Origin: a virus
DNA length: 51,075 nt
Direction: 5' to 3' (one strand)
IMG/VR virus record: IMGVR_UViG_3300010401_000013
Coordinates: 1 to 51,075 of that record
Position numbers and translations under genes: made by a program. The notes under the pieces were generated by a model, which was given only the letters and a program-made list of their open reading frames with translations, had not been told where the DNA came from and made no database searches. This document shows positions 9,572-17,948 of the stretch, in pieces (within the stretch, counting starts at the first letter, position 1; every line of letters begins with the position of its first letter).

Positions 9572-10550
9572 GTGATCGTCCTATCCATTTACTGCCACCG
9601 AAATCCATTGGTTTATCTTCGGAACCTTCTTGGTCAAAGTTGACCGCTGAGAAGTAATCTGAATACATCTTAGAGAAGTCATTCTTCTCTGTTTGTGAAA
9701 TTGAATTATTGGAGGTTCCACCAAGCACACCCCATATGATAACATTGTCATACTGGTTGTTACCTACCATGTCTGAAGGGAAAATAAGCGGCTGAAATCG
9801 TTGCTTATAGCAGCAGTCAACAGCGGTGGCTGGGTAAAGATAGACAATCGGGAAATCAAAAACCTGAACAATCATATAACGCGAGAACGTCTGATTGTTT
9901 GGAATTCGTGCAAGTTCCCTATCATTGGCGTCTGTGACTACTGCATCACCAACAGATGCTGACCTCACACGCAAGGTATTATCAGGATTCCAGACGAACT
10001 TCTGGATGGAGGCAATACCCTCGTTGGATATTGGATTGAGCGGAGAGAACTGGTTGGTTGTTAACTTAACCGTTTCTCCTGGAGCAAATACCAGTTCTTC
10101 CTCTACCTTACCTGCCAAATTTGTTGCACCATTAATGACCACCCTGACAGTATTGGTGTCGGGCTTTGTCAGGGTCACCGTCAACGGTGCCGTGCTTGCC
10201 ATGTTTCTCTCAAGAGGTCCAGTTCTTAGTATACGGAAGTTACAATAATCCGCTGCCGACCAGTTGGAATTATGGTATTTCGGACCCAATGACTGTTGGG
10301 AAATTCTAGCATTCCAGAGATAGACACGGAATCCGCGGGGAATACCCACATACCCAGGCAAAGTGACGCTGTTGGTGTCCAGACAATAATTGAATGTGAA
10401 CTCAAATAGATTCTTATCCAAGTCTACCTGATTATACGCATTCTCTGCCACTATGTTGATCTCGTCGACAAGCCAGTCATACATATCCGAATTGGTGACA
10501 TCCAGATTTAGCTTCTGGGCACACTTTCTATGAATGTATTCGAGGGACAT
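9495..10550 (-). CDS. Head-tail adaptor / tail tubular protein A-like
   Basis: 351 residues. The N-terminal helical part (YIHRKCAQKLNLDVTNSDMY, then DWLVDEINIVAENAYNQVD) and the central block giving the residues of 'PGYVGIPRGFRVYLWNARIS' resemble gp11-type adaptor proteins that dock on the portal. The C-terminus is Arg/aromatic-rich. Located directly upstream of the nozzle gene, the standard order. Overlaps it by 77 bases, an unusually long overlap. Confidence 0.6.
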   Translation of the reverse strand: MSLEYIHRKCAQKLNLDVTNSDMYDWLVDEINIVAENAYNQVDLDKNLFEFTFNYCLDTNSVTLPGYVGIPRGFRVYLWNARISQQSLGPKYHNSNWSAADYCNFRILRTGPLERNMASTAPLTVTLTKPDTNTVRVVINGATNLAGKVEEELVFAPGETVKLTTNQFSPLNPISNEGIASIQKFVWNPDNTLRVRSASVGDAVVTDANDRELARIPNNQTFSRYMIVQVFDFPIVYLYPATAVDCCYKQRFQPLIFPSDMVGNNQYDNVIIWGVLGGTSNNSISQTEKNDFSKMYSDYFSAVNFDQEGSEDKPMDFGGSKWIGRSHGYDRRDSRAFRFQRWPQYFTGRQQ

Positions 10551-10555
10551 AAGAC

Positions 10556-11677
10556 TTACGGGAATTTAACTGCGTAACCTTTGATCCGCCAGTTTGCCGG
10601 TGTGATATTTCGCAAAGTTCCAGGAACTGCTCTATCATAAACTGTTGGGCCTCCGGCACCCTCAGACGTTAACCATGGAAAGGGTGCCAGTCCAATCAAA
10701 GTTGCATTTGCGTAAGCTGCCGGGGTGGTATAGTTGCTGTTCACCTGAAAGTTAACTGGAAAATTCACCTCGTCATTGGCCACATATCCGTATTCTGGGG
10801 TGACATTCACCAAGGTGAACCAAAATTGATCTGGCTGAACAGTCAGTCCATGGCTGAAGGTAACTACTGCATTATCTAAGACTGGAACAGCAGCATAACT
10901 TGGAACTGGAGTGCGATAGGTGTTGACCTGAGAAGATGCTGTAACCAATGTCACAGAACCATCCGCCCCAACAGCCAGTGTCTTGCCTGCATTGCCCGAT
11001 CCACCAGTAACTAGAGAAGCTAACGGAACGGTTTGACTTCCAAGAAGTGTGGCTAAGGTTACCCATTCGTTTCCTGTTCGTCCTGCGTTAGTTCTGAGAA
11101 TACTAAGGGCCGCTCCAAACTGAATAGACGATGGATTTACCACATTCGTCTGTAGATTTAACTCATCAACAATCGAAAATAGCTTCCACTCTAATACTCC
11201 AGTCCCGTTAACATACAAGAAAGTATTTGGGTCACCTGGAACTATTGCCGCAATCGCAAGTGACCCGTTAGGTATGATGCTTCCAGGAGCAACCAACTCG
11301 AAAGCTGTAGAGCCTCCATTAATCCGCAATACAAATCCGCCAGATGACGACGGGGCAAACAGCTTATTGATAGTGATGATGCCATTCGAAATTTGATCCG
11401 CAGAAGTAATTGCATCATCGCCCACAGCTTGCGCTGCCCAGGTTGCCGGAGCAGACACAAAATAATGAAATACTCCTGTATCGTCCATCCAAATAACATT
11501 CTCAAGAAATGCTTGAGGCCAGTCAACAGTGGATGGTGCGGCAGTAGATTTCAATACCAACCCCAATCCAATTCCTGTGTTAACCCCACCTTCCTGCACC
11601 ATCTGCAAGTATTGTGCGGCGGAAAGATTTGGTTGTCCTGTAGGGTCAAGACCGGCAAGAAAAAATTGAACAGGCAT
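10556..11677 (-). CDS. Tail fibre-like structural protein
   Basis: 373 residues, beta-rich with many Gly, Ser, Thr and Val and short strand repeats (GSLAIAAIVPGDPNTFLYV, GDDAITSADQISNGIITINK). These are typical of trimeric tail fibres or appendages. Sits 5 bases from the adaptor gene and 6 bases from the 185-residue structural gene. No enzymatic motif is seen. Receptor binding is inferred only. Confidence 0.5.
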   Translation of the reverse strand: MPVQFFLAGLDPTGQPNLSAAQYLQMVQEGGVNTGIGLGLVLKSTAAPSTVDWPQAFLENVIWMDDTGVFHYFVSAPATWAAQAVGDDAITSADQISNGIITINKLFAPSSSGGFVLRINGGSTAFELVAPGSIIPNGSLAIAAIVPGDPNTFLYVNGTGVLEWKLFSIVDELNLQTNVVNPSSIQFGAALSILRTNAGRTGNEWVTLATLLGSQTVPLASLVTGGSGNAGKTLAVGADGSVTLVTASSQVNTYRTPVPSYAAVPVLDNAVVTFSHGLTVQPDQFWFTLVNVTPEYGYVANDEVNFPVNFQVNSNYTTPAAYANATLIGLAPFPWLTSEGAGGPTVYDRAVPGTLRNITPANWRIKGYAVKFP

Positions 11678-11683
11678 AGATAT

Positions 11684-12241
11684 TTAAACTCGTGGATTGT
11701 TAAAAATAGAAGGAATTGGGCAAGGGAGAGGTTCCCAAATGTTGGCGTTGGTTGTCACTCCATTATCCTCAGTGGGTGGATAGTAGGCGTTGATGATATC
11801 CAACAATTTTGAAGTCCTCAGAATCATAGGTGCAGCATTCAAGATTGTTGTGCTACCATTATTGATTGTCCAGACTTCAAAAACTACTCCAGCAGCAGGG
11901 AGTGTTTCTCCGGCATACAATGGATAATGTAACACCATTAAGTCACTTGACCAGATCAGGCGGCGATTGGGATTGTAAGGCGCGTCCGCTGAGGGCCACC
12001 TAACTGCAAGAACAAAGTTGTTCATTGCAAACTGGTTTGGGACAAACAAGTCGCTGATTGCCCAATTTTCCGAGAAGGTTACGTCAAATTCAAGCGCAAT
12101 ATATGATGCCCCAAGCCAATCAAAGCCATTTAACATGAACGCAGGAATAGTGACAGTTGCAAGTCCCTGTTGTGCAACCACTACAGGCTTGTAGTAGATC
12201 ATCAAACTCGACTGAAACAGTCCTATTCCTTGAGTGTTCAT
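11684..12241 (-). CDS. Minor structural protein, unassigned
   Basis: 185 residues, strand-rich with regular hydrophobic alternation (WLGASYIALEFDVTFSENWA), no signal peptide. Its ATG overlaps the stop of the spanin-like lipoprotein gene by 4 bases, so it is translationally coupled to the lysis cluster. Position between the lysis and tail genes suggests a virion component. Family not recognised. Confidence 0.45.
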   Translation of the reverse strand: MNTQGIGLFQSSLMIYYKPVVVAQQGLATVTIPAFMLNGFDWLGASYIALEFDVTFSENWAISDLFVPNQFAMNNFVLAVRWPSADAPYNPNRRLIWSSDLMVLHYPLYAGETLPAAGVVFEVWTINNGSTTILNAAPMILRTSKLLDIINAYYPPTEDNGVTTNANIWEPLPCPIPSIFNNPRV

Positions 12242-12450
12242 TTCCCTTTAATTATCTCCTGCAACTCTGCATCATTTAACTTCCTGAGTATCTCCAGCAT
12301 CCGACTTGTTGGGACGAAATACCCATCATAAACATTTGTCGAGACACTATTCGCTGGCAAGTGTGTGACACGCTGGTCATCGCGGATTACTATTAGTTGC
12401 GTCTGGCAACTTACGCAAAGAATCGTCAAGCAACTCATTAACAGCAACAT
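12238..12450 (-). CDS. Outer-membrane spanin-like lipoprotein (Rz1-like)
   Basis: 70 residues from ATG 12450. The N-terminus MLLLMSCLTILCVSC is a short signal with a lipobox-like CVSC, so mature protein would start at Cys15. A short periplasmic part follows, ending in a Lys/Glu helix. The start lies inside the previous membrane-protein gene in another frame (74-base overlap), the hallmark layout of embedded Rz/Rz1 spanin pairs. The -3 position of the lipobox is Cys rather than Leu, which is unusual. A longer frame to 12561 has no signal and is disfavoured. Confidence 0.5.
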   Translation of the reverse strand: MLLLMSCLTILCVSCQTQLIVIRDDQRVTHLPANSVSTNVYDGYFVPTSRMLEILRKLNDAELQEIIKGK

Positions 12451-12586
12451 CGTTGCCTGTGGTGAGAGCTTTGTTGATTGCTGCCTCTTTCGCGTCATGT
12501 GCAATTGTTGGATCATCCTTGTGGTTGTAATACCTGTAGATGAAGAAGGCAATGAGCGCAACAGCAGTTCCTATGGTTGCCCACAT
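12377..12586 (-). CDS. Inner-membrane spanin-like protein (Rz-like)
   Basis: 69 residues: one N-terminal membrane helix (ATIGTAVALIAFFIYRYY) followed by a charged, helical tail, which gives an N-in/C-out topology. Overlaps the lipoprotein gene in a different frame and abuts the holin-like gene (stop at 12587-12589). Together these suggest an inner-membrane spanin. It is short for that family, so a generic lysis accessory membrane protein remains possible. Confidence 0.5.
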   Translation of the reverse strand: MWATIGTAVALIAFFIYRYYNHKDDPTIAHDAKEAAINKALTTGNDVAVNELLDDSLRKLPDATNSNPR

Positions 12587-13000
12587 TTATTTGGTGGTGA
12601 TAGTAGTTGTGACAGGTGCCGTTGTAGTAACAACACCGGTGCTTGCAGCTGAAGTCTTAACAAACGAGCGGGCAATCGTATAAATTGCTGCCAAGGTATC
12701 AATCGCCACAGCCTCAGCAACGGGCAAGGGATGCCCAAGTGCGTCAAGAACACCCTGCCCAAGAATCACCACAAGAATCAGAATCCATTCAGTAGTCGTT
12801 CGTCCAGCTTTGATGGTAGGAAGATCACGTTGAACAACCTGGATTGCCTGTGGAACTTCAGCCACAATTGCTGGAATGTCCTGTGCCACATTCTTGATTC
12901 CACCAGACTTGTAGTCCGAAATCGCCTTTTTTACAATCGCCTCAATCTTGGCTGTCTCGTCGCTCAACTCTTTAACTGCCGTTTGTGTTGCTTGATCCAT
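12587..13000 (-). CDS. Holin-like membrane protein
   Basis: 137 residues. A charged N-terminal helical half (ELSDETAKIEAIVKKAISDY) is followed by two hydrophobic helices at ~93-107 (WILILVVILGQGVLDAL) and ~112-128 (VAEAVAIDTLAAIYTIA). The two-helix hydrophobic core and the place next to the spanin-like pair suit a holin. No endolysin gene lies beside it; the only cell-wall hydrolase candidate is at 41.7-42.0 kb. Confidence 0.5.
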   Translation of the reverse strand: MDQATQTAVKELSDETAKIEAIVKKAISDYKSGGIKNVAQDIPAIVAEVPQAIQVVQRDLPTIKAGRTTTEWILILVVILGQGVLDALGHPLPVAEAVAIDTLAAIYTIARSFVKTSAASTGVVTTTAPVTTTITTK

Positions 13001-13016
13001 TTTATCGTCTTTCTAT

Positions 13017-13340
13017 TTACTTGGTTACGTGTGGTCCGAAATGTTCCAGCAGCTTGATACCAAGTTCTAAAGCAGCTATTATGCCACCACCTGCGTAGAT
13101 TATCCGTTCTGTCCTTTTAAATGCTGGAATCAAATCCTCGTTAATTACCTTCTGCATTTGTTTTGTTCCTTCTCGCAATCCCTGATTCTCATCTGTCCCA
13201 TAAACTGTAGCATTAAGTTTGTCAACATGTTCTTTCATGGTTTTCCGCTCAGCTTCAGCTAATTGAGTTTTGATTTCTAGGTCGTTGATGCGACCAGATA
13301 ATGCGTTAATCTCGTAGAATTGTTTCGTATCATCTTCCAT
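13017..13340 (-). CDS. Coiled-coil membrane protein, XhlA-like holin accessory
   Basis: 107 residues: residues 1-70 form a charged coiled coil (GRINDLEIKTQLAEAERKTM) and a single membrane helix lies near the C-terminus (ERIIYAGGGIIAALELGIKL). This layout is that of haemolysin XhlA-type proteins found in phage lysis cassettes. Sits between the tiny 24-residue membrane peptide and the holin-like gene, spaced 1 and 16 bases. Confidence 0.5.
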   Translation of the reverse strand: MEDDTKQFYEINALSGRINDLEIKTQLAEAERKTMKEHVDKLNATVYGTDENQGLREGTKQMQKVINEDLIPAFKRTERIIYAGGGIIAALELGIKLLEHFGPHVTK

Positions 13341-13341
13341 A

Positions 13342-13416
13342 TTATTTACGACTTGGAAGTTTCGCTGCGTTGAGGATTACGACCAGACAAATTGAAAATA
13401 GAACAGCGAGGATCAT
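13342..13416 (-). CDS. 24-residue membrane peptide
   Basis: Small frame from ATG 13416 to TAA 13342: a hydrophobic helix (ILAVLFSICLVVILNAAKL) with a basic end. It starts 6 bases after the tail hydrolase gene and its stop is 1 base before the XhlA-like start, so it fills the only gap in the operon. Size and place fit a micro-holin or lysis regulator, but no homology can be claimed. Confidence 0.4.
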   Translation of the reverse strand: MILAVLFSICLVVILNAAKLPSRK

Positions 13417-13422
13417 AGCTAC

Positions 13423-16400
13423 TCAATTCTCACCAACTATAAACCAATCATAGGTAGATGTGTCCGTAGCTGTTGCAGTTACTGTAAACTGTGATCCAGG
13501 AGTTACAGCATACGTTGGCATTAACGCTGGAGTTCCGCCAACAGTGCGAAGTGAAAAAAAGATATGGTCAGTAGCAGCAACTGTAGTATTACTAACTGTA
13601 GCGCCTCCTGCAACTAGCGTTACAGTTCCAAGTCTACAATTAGCTCCCGCTTTAAGATAGATACCCTTACCAAGTGATGCAAACTTCAAGTCAACAGCTG
13701 TTATGGTTACTTCATCACTTTTAACAGACAACTTAGTTGAACCAGTTCCAGCCGTCGATGTGGCAAAATCAAGCTGGCCATTTCGTGTTGATGCAGTAGA
13801 AGTCCAAGTGTTCTGCTGTTTGGCAGTTATAGAAGCCCCCAAAAAGACGGTAGAAGACGTAGTGGTAAAATTATACTGAGCAAGAATAGAACTAGGAGTT
13901 CCAGAATTGTCAGTATTTGCATATGACATCGCAGGAGAACTTGTGCCCGCATAAGACAACTGTAAACCTCCAGCTAGCCCCCAAGTTGAAGACCCGGCAA
14001 AGGGACCTGGACCAGCTCCTTGATAAAATAAACCATTGACAGGCGCCGCACTTAAATCTGCTCCAGTTCCACCTTTAGTTTCCGGAACAATACCTGTATA
14101 GGTTGTTGCCACGCTACCAGCAGAAGTTGTAACATCTCCGGTTAACGCCGGGAATCTAGCCGCTGCAAGTGTCCCTGTAACCTCACTGCTGCTCAAGTCT
14201 GTAGGACCATTCGTCAATAATCCACCAGAACCCCATCGAGTTGGGAAGTTAGTCCCACCACTATTCGTGAACGCATTAACTACTGTCACCCCTCCCGCAC
14301 TAATCCTAACCTGCGGAACTGTTGCTGGAGAAATTGTAATACTGCTACCCTCTATCGACAACGGAAAGTATGTTGAGTTACTTGCTGTAAGTATGTGTGC
14401 CGTGCCTGACTGGACATATTGTCCAAGGTAATGTTGGTTCGATGGAGGAGTTGCTCCACCTGTCACCCAGGTTCCAGGAACATAGAGGAAGGTTGCAGCA
14501 CCTCCATTACGAAAATCAAAGTTCAACGCCCGTGCCTGCATTGGCAACCAAGCAGAAGCTCCAAAATCTCGCGAATCCAAGAAACCAGTTCCACTTGCCA
14601 TGATCCAACTTGTTGCCTGTCCAAAAGTTGGAGCAACAGCAGCAGCGGGAAATGAATAAGTCGGAGGTGTCCAAAGTCCAGGACCATTAGTTAAGACCAT
14701 GACTCCTGTGTAGGTTGGAGCACTAGCAGTAGGAGCACCTCTAAACCAGACCATCCCGTCTGCCGCAGTGTCACCTCTCCAGCGTTGCACCCAAGACGCT
14801 TTTGAAGTGTCAACTAGACGATCCGAGAATGGATTGTAATTTTGTCGAAGCTCCAAAATACCGGCCGTCGACGAAACAAACGAATGCTGGCTATTAATCC
14901 AAGTGACATTGTTTGAGACCAACAATCCTGAAGTGGTATCAGGTGCAATATCAATCGCATTACCCCAAAGATTCAATTTCTTGTAGGTTGTTGCTGGGTC
15001 ATAAGCTAGAACATATCCTTGCGGGGCATTATATGCAAGAAATACTCCGGCTTTCGGGTAAACTAGTGGTCCACCAGTTGTGCCCACTCCGTTATCGAGG
15101 TTCAAGTATCCCTTAATAAAAGCATTTCCACCCACTCCCAAGCCGTAACCGTCTGGCATCGGAGTTCCACCAAGATTTATCGCCAATCCGCCAGGTCCTT
15201 GTGGATTTATAACCACCGGACCATTTGTCTTACCTACACCAGATTGTGAGAAGATTGTTACCGCCCCACGATTCGTGTCCCATCCTACAAACAAACCGTT
15301 AGTTCCAGTATCAGAATAGAATTTTGCTGTGCTGCTTGCTGGATTGACCGCAGAAGTTCCAATCACACGTTCTGGATTGATTATTCGGCAAGCATCAGCA
15401 ACCGCCTGCCCGATCAGAATCATGCCCGCCGCATTTGGATGCAAATGGTCACCGGAATCATACCCTGATTGTAGAGTGCTATAATAATAGGCATCCGTCA
15501 GAGCGTTTGCAGTGCCCACATAAGGATCAGCATCGACAAGAATTGAGTCTGTAGACAATGATCGCTGCTCAATAAATTGCTGGAGAGGCTTCTTATCAGT
15601 CGAAGTGCTTCCACTTGGAAACACTCGACACCAAATAATCTTAATTCCTGCTGTCGTCAATGCATTTGCAATGCTGGTTAGATTATTTGTTATTGTCCCA
15701 ATCGCCACCACACCATTTAAATCGTTAACTCCACCTTCCAAAAGCACAGCTTTAGGATGCAAGTTGATAACATCATTTGTCACCCTAGCCAACTCTAAAG
15801 TTGTCGTATTCCCAGGCACGCCCATATTCTGAAAGGTGATTCCACCGAGACGTTGGGCAGCATTGTAGGTAATCGTCAAGGCTGTATTAAATGGATTACT
15901 GCCGTTATTTGTAGTAAATGCGGTATTGGTAAAACCACCACTAATAATCGAATCCCCGAAGCCCACAATAGAAGGCGCTCGCATATAAGCCTCTAGCGGA
16001 AAAGCAAACCCACTCAACTGCGTCTGGGCATGCCAGTTATATCCGACTGTCCCTGGAGTGGAAGTCGTCACCCAAACACTGCCAGTTGGTGCTCCAGTGT
16101 AAGCAACGAAATTCTGCACAGTCGCCGTTGAATATTCAAATCGAAATCCTTGGTAGTCACCCTCTTGAACAGAGGTGATTGGAGTAGCAAGGTTCACCAA
16201 GTTGGTGACACCAGCAACAAGAGAGGGTAGAAAGTTGTCGCTTGTCCCAACCAAATCAAAGGTTCCCAAGGCGTTAGTCCTCCAAACTTTAGCATAAACT
16301 GCGGAGAGTCCAGTCAATACCGAAGCATAAACCCGCACCTGACTAATGGTTCCCGTCTGCCGGATGCGATAATAATGGACATCGGTAATTCCCTCATAAG

Positions 16401-16884
16401 CTGTCCCGCTTGTTGCCCCAAAATTAGCTGCTCCACCTATTGCCGGTTGGTAAGGAGCAACAATCACCAGATTCGTGTTCGGAGTAAAATCAATATTCGT
16501 GACAGTTCCTGTGAAAGTTACCGAACCATTGGTTGAGTTGGTGGTTGAACCTCCAATAATATTTGGATTAAACAGTGTGATGTTCGACATCCCAATATTG
16601 TTGATTGCCAGTTGCAATACCCAACGACCATTTGTAGCATTAGGGGGATACGGAGCATAGATGTTTGAGGCGTTAGTTGCTAACACTGACCCCCTGATAT
16701 AAGTGAACATCCCCTGCCCGCCATCATTCACGTTTGTTGTCCCAACCACGAAGACATTTGTCATCGTGTTATTCGGGGTTAGACTTAACAGATTTGTCAG
16801 TGTGTTGCCAGACAGGACTGTCCTATCTTGAGCAACTCCTATCAACCACAACAACAAACCAAAAATCACAAATAATTTTCTCAT
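13423..16884 (-). CDS. Tail fibre/spike with GDSL (SGNH) hydrolase domain and signal peptide
   Basis: 1153 residues. Residues 1-20 (RKLFVIFGLLLWLIGVAQD) look like a Sec signal peptide, odd for a virion protein. Residues ~50-95 have a Gly-rich fibre-binding pattern ending in NGRW. An SGNH hydrolase domain spans ~305-500: block I FGDSI with catalytic Ser312, block II GVPG, block III GGVND, block V DHLHPN with Asp479/His482. The remaining ~650 residues are Ser/Thr/Gly/Asn-rich beta repeats ending in a domain common in phage tail fibres (TDTSTYDWFIV). Likely role: deacylating or esterase activity on host surface glycans during adsorption. Coupled to the upstream gene by a 4-base ATGA overlap. Confidence 0.75.
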   Translation of the reverse strand: MRKLFVIFGLLLWLIGVAQDRTVLSGNTLTNLLSLTPNNTMTNVFVVGTTNVNDGGQGMFTYIRGSVLATNASNIYAPYPPNATNGRWVLQLAINNIGMSNITLFNPNIIGGSTTNSTNGSVTFTGTVTNIDFTPNTNLVIVAPYQPAIGGAANFGATSGTAYEGITDVHYYRIRQTGTISQVRVYASVLTGLSAVYAKVWRTNALGTFDLVGTSDNFLPSLVAGVTNLVNLATPITSVQEGDYQGFRFEYSTATVQNFVAYTGAPTGSVWVTTSTPGTVGYNWHAQTQLSGFAFPLEAYMRAPSIVGFGDSIISGGFTNTAFTTNNGSNPFNTALTITYNAAQRLGGITFQNMGVPGNTTTLELARVTNDVINLHPKAVLLEGGVNDLNGVVAIGTITNNLTSIANALTTAGIKIIWCRVFPSGSTSTDKKPLQQFIEQRSLSTDSILVDADPYVGTANALTDAYYYSTLQSGYDSGDHLHPNAAGMILIGQAVADACRIINPERVIGTSAVNPASSTAKFYSDTGTNGLFVGWDTNRGAVTIFSQSGVGKTNGPVVINPQGPGGLAINLGGTPMPDGYGLGVGGNAFIKGYLNLDNGVGTTGGPLVYPKAGVFLAYNAPQGYVLAYDPATTYKKLNLWGNAIDIAPDTTSGLLVSNNVTWINSQHSFVSSTAGILELRQNYNPFSDRLVDTSKASWVQRWRGDTAADGMVWFRGAPTASAPTYTGVMVLTNGPGLWTPPTYSFPAAAVAPTFGQATSWIMASGTGFLDSRDFGASAWLPMQARALNFDFRNGGAATFLYVPGTWVTGGATPPSNQHYLGQYVQSGTAHILTASNSTYFPLSIEGSSITISPATVPQVRISAGGVTVVNAFTNSGGTNFPTRWGSGGLLTNGPTDLSSSEVTGTLAAARFPALTGDVTTSAGSVATTYTGIVPETKGGTGADLSAAPVNGLFYQGAGPGPFAGSSTWGLAGGLQLSYAGTSSPAMSYANTDNSGTPSSILAQYNFTTTSSTVFLGASITAKQQNTWTSTASTRNGQLDFATSTAGTGSTKLSVKSDEVTITAVDLKFASLGKGIYLKAGANCRLGTVTLVAGGATVSNTTVAATDHIFFSLRTVGGTPALMPTYAVTPGSQFTVTATATDTSTYDWFIVGEN

Positions 16885-17360
16885 AACATCTCAAAACGGC
16901 CAGCACCAGAAATATCATCAGGTTGAACGACATTAAAATCATCCGCTGTCTCCACACTAGACGGATTCCACAAGTAACGAAATCCTTGCCCGTCTCCTGG
17001 GGTAAGGTGATAAAGTGTTGTGTAAATAACTTTCTGAAAACGTCTTTCTGCCGTTACTGTTCTTAAGTCCGCCACACCATTATACGCTGGTGTTCCGACT
17101 TGAAGTTGGACAATTTGATCCTCAAGAAGTTGCAAAATCGCCACCAACCCACTCAAATCTATGGTGATAGTTCCAAATCCCCCAACCAATGCTTTCCGAA
17201 CCTGTTGCCAAATAGCCTCCTCTTTAACATTATACTGAGCAAGAGTAACCTCCTTTTGAATAACTCCCTGCGACAAAACCGCCCAATGCTCAGGCAATCC
17301 AGCAATATTGCCTGCCGTTACTGTAAACGTCCCAATATTGTTAAAATCTATGTCGGCCAT
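16881..17360 (-). CDS. Fibre-associated protein with glycan-binding type tail motif
   Basis: 159 residues from ATG 17360, just after a T-run that ends an intrinsic terminator. The C-terminal part (TPGDGQGFRYLWNPSSVETA, ending SGAGRFEML) repeats the Gly-x-Gly-x-F-x-W ... GRW pattern seen near the N-terminus of the GDSL protein, so the two probably share an attachment or binding module. Residues ~75-95 are a Leu/Gln helix (LVAILQLLEDQIVQLQVG) suited to trimerisation. An upstream in-frame start at 17405 would sit in the terminator and is unlikely. Confidence 0.55.
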   Translation of the reverse strand: MADIDFNNIGTFTVTAGNIAGLPEHWAVLSQGVIQKEVTLAQYNVKEEAIWQQVRKALVGGFGTITIDLSGLVAILQLLEDQIVQLQVGTPAYNGVADLRTVTAERRFQKVIYTTLYHLTPGDGQGFRYLWNPSSVETADDFNVVQPDDISGAGRFEML

Positions 17361-17363
17361 AAC

Positions 17364-17407
17364 AAAAAAAAAGTTTGGGTGATAGTTTGCTGTCCTACCA
17401 CCCAAAC
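17364..17407 (-). terminator. Intrinsic terminator after the capsid unit
   Basis: On the minus strand a perfect 9-bp stem (GTTTGGGTG / CACCCAAAC, arms 17399-17407 and 17373-17381) with a 17-base loop is followed by nine T residues (17364-17372). It lies 13 bases beyond the stop of the 166-residue gene, so transcripts from the capsid promoter would end here. Confidence 0.85.
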
Positions 17408-17419
17408 CAACCTAACCGA

Positions 17420-17920
17420 TTAGAACGCCGGAGCGTAAGTCACGAAGATAGTCCCTGGAGCGGAACTGTAGACCGTGACACCAAGTGTGGTATAAGCACC
17501 AACCGATGCCCGACCCACAGGAAGCGTGGTTCCCATCGTCTGGATAACACTCAGAACTGGTGCCGCAGCCGTGGACACATCGTTGCTCGTCGCCACATTA
17601 CTGATGGCGTTGAAGAAGTTAGTGGTCACGATGCCAAGCGAGTTCGTATATACGTTGGTATAAACAATATTTGTCTCGCTGTAGCTGTAATACGCTGGAC
17701 GCACCAAGTTTGTGCTATTCGTCCGCGTGTCGTAGAGGAAGGATAGGTCGTTAGTGTTCGTTGCGGAGGTGCTAACGAACGACACACTCTGCAACCTATA
17801 CTGACCTTGCAAGATGTTGGTGATCGTCCCAGCGGGGATTGATTTCACCAACAGTGTTTGAGCTTGTGTGGCAGTTACTAGCACACACAATCCGATGATG
17901 TAACTAAGAAGTTTCTTCAT
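17420..17920 (-). CDS. Signal-peptide protein following the capsid gene
   Basis: 166 residues. Residues 1-20 (KKLLSYIIGLCVLVTATQA) are a textbook Sec signal peptide with an AxA-type site (TQA-Q). The mature part is beta-rich and loaded with Thr-Asn pairs (SATNTNDLSF, TNVYTNSLGIVTTNF), like secreted proteins of Verrucomicrobia. It shares the capsid transcription unit (28-base gap, terminator behind), so it should be made in large amounts. Possible roles are decoration or an exported surface protein; a signal peptide argues for export. Function unknown. Confidence 0.6.
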   Translation of the reverse strand: MKKLLSYIIGLCVLVTATQAQTLLVKSIPAGTITNILQGQYRLQSVSFVSTSATNTNDLSFLYDTRTNSTNLVRPAYYSYSETNIVYTNVYTNSLGIVTTNFFNAISNVATSNDVSTAAAPVLSVIQTMGTTLPVGRASVGAYTTLGVTVYSSAPGTIFVTYAPAF

Positions 17921-17948
17921 ATTCTTTGTTCCTTGTTGTTAAGAACTG

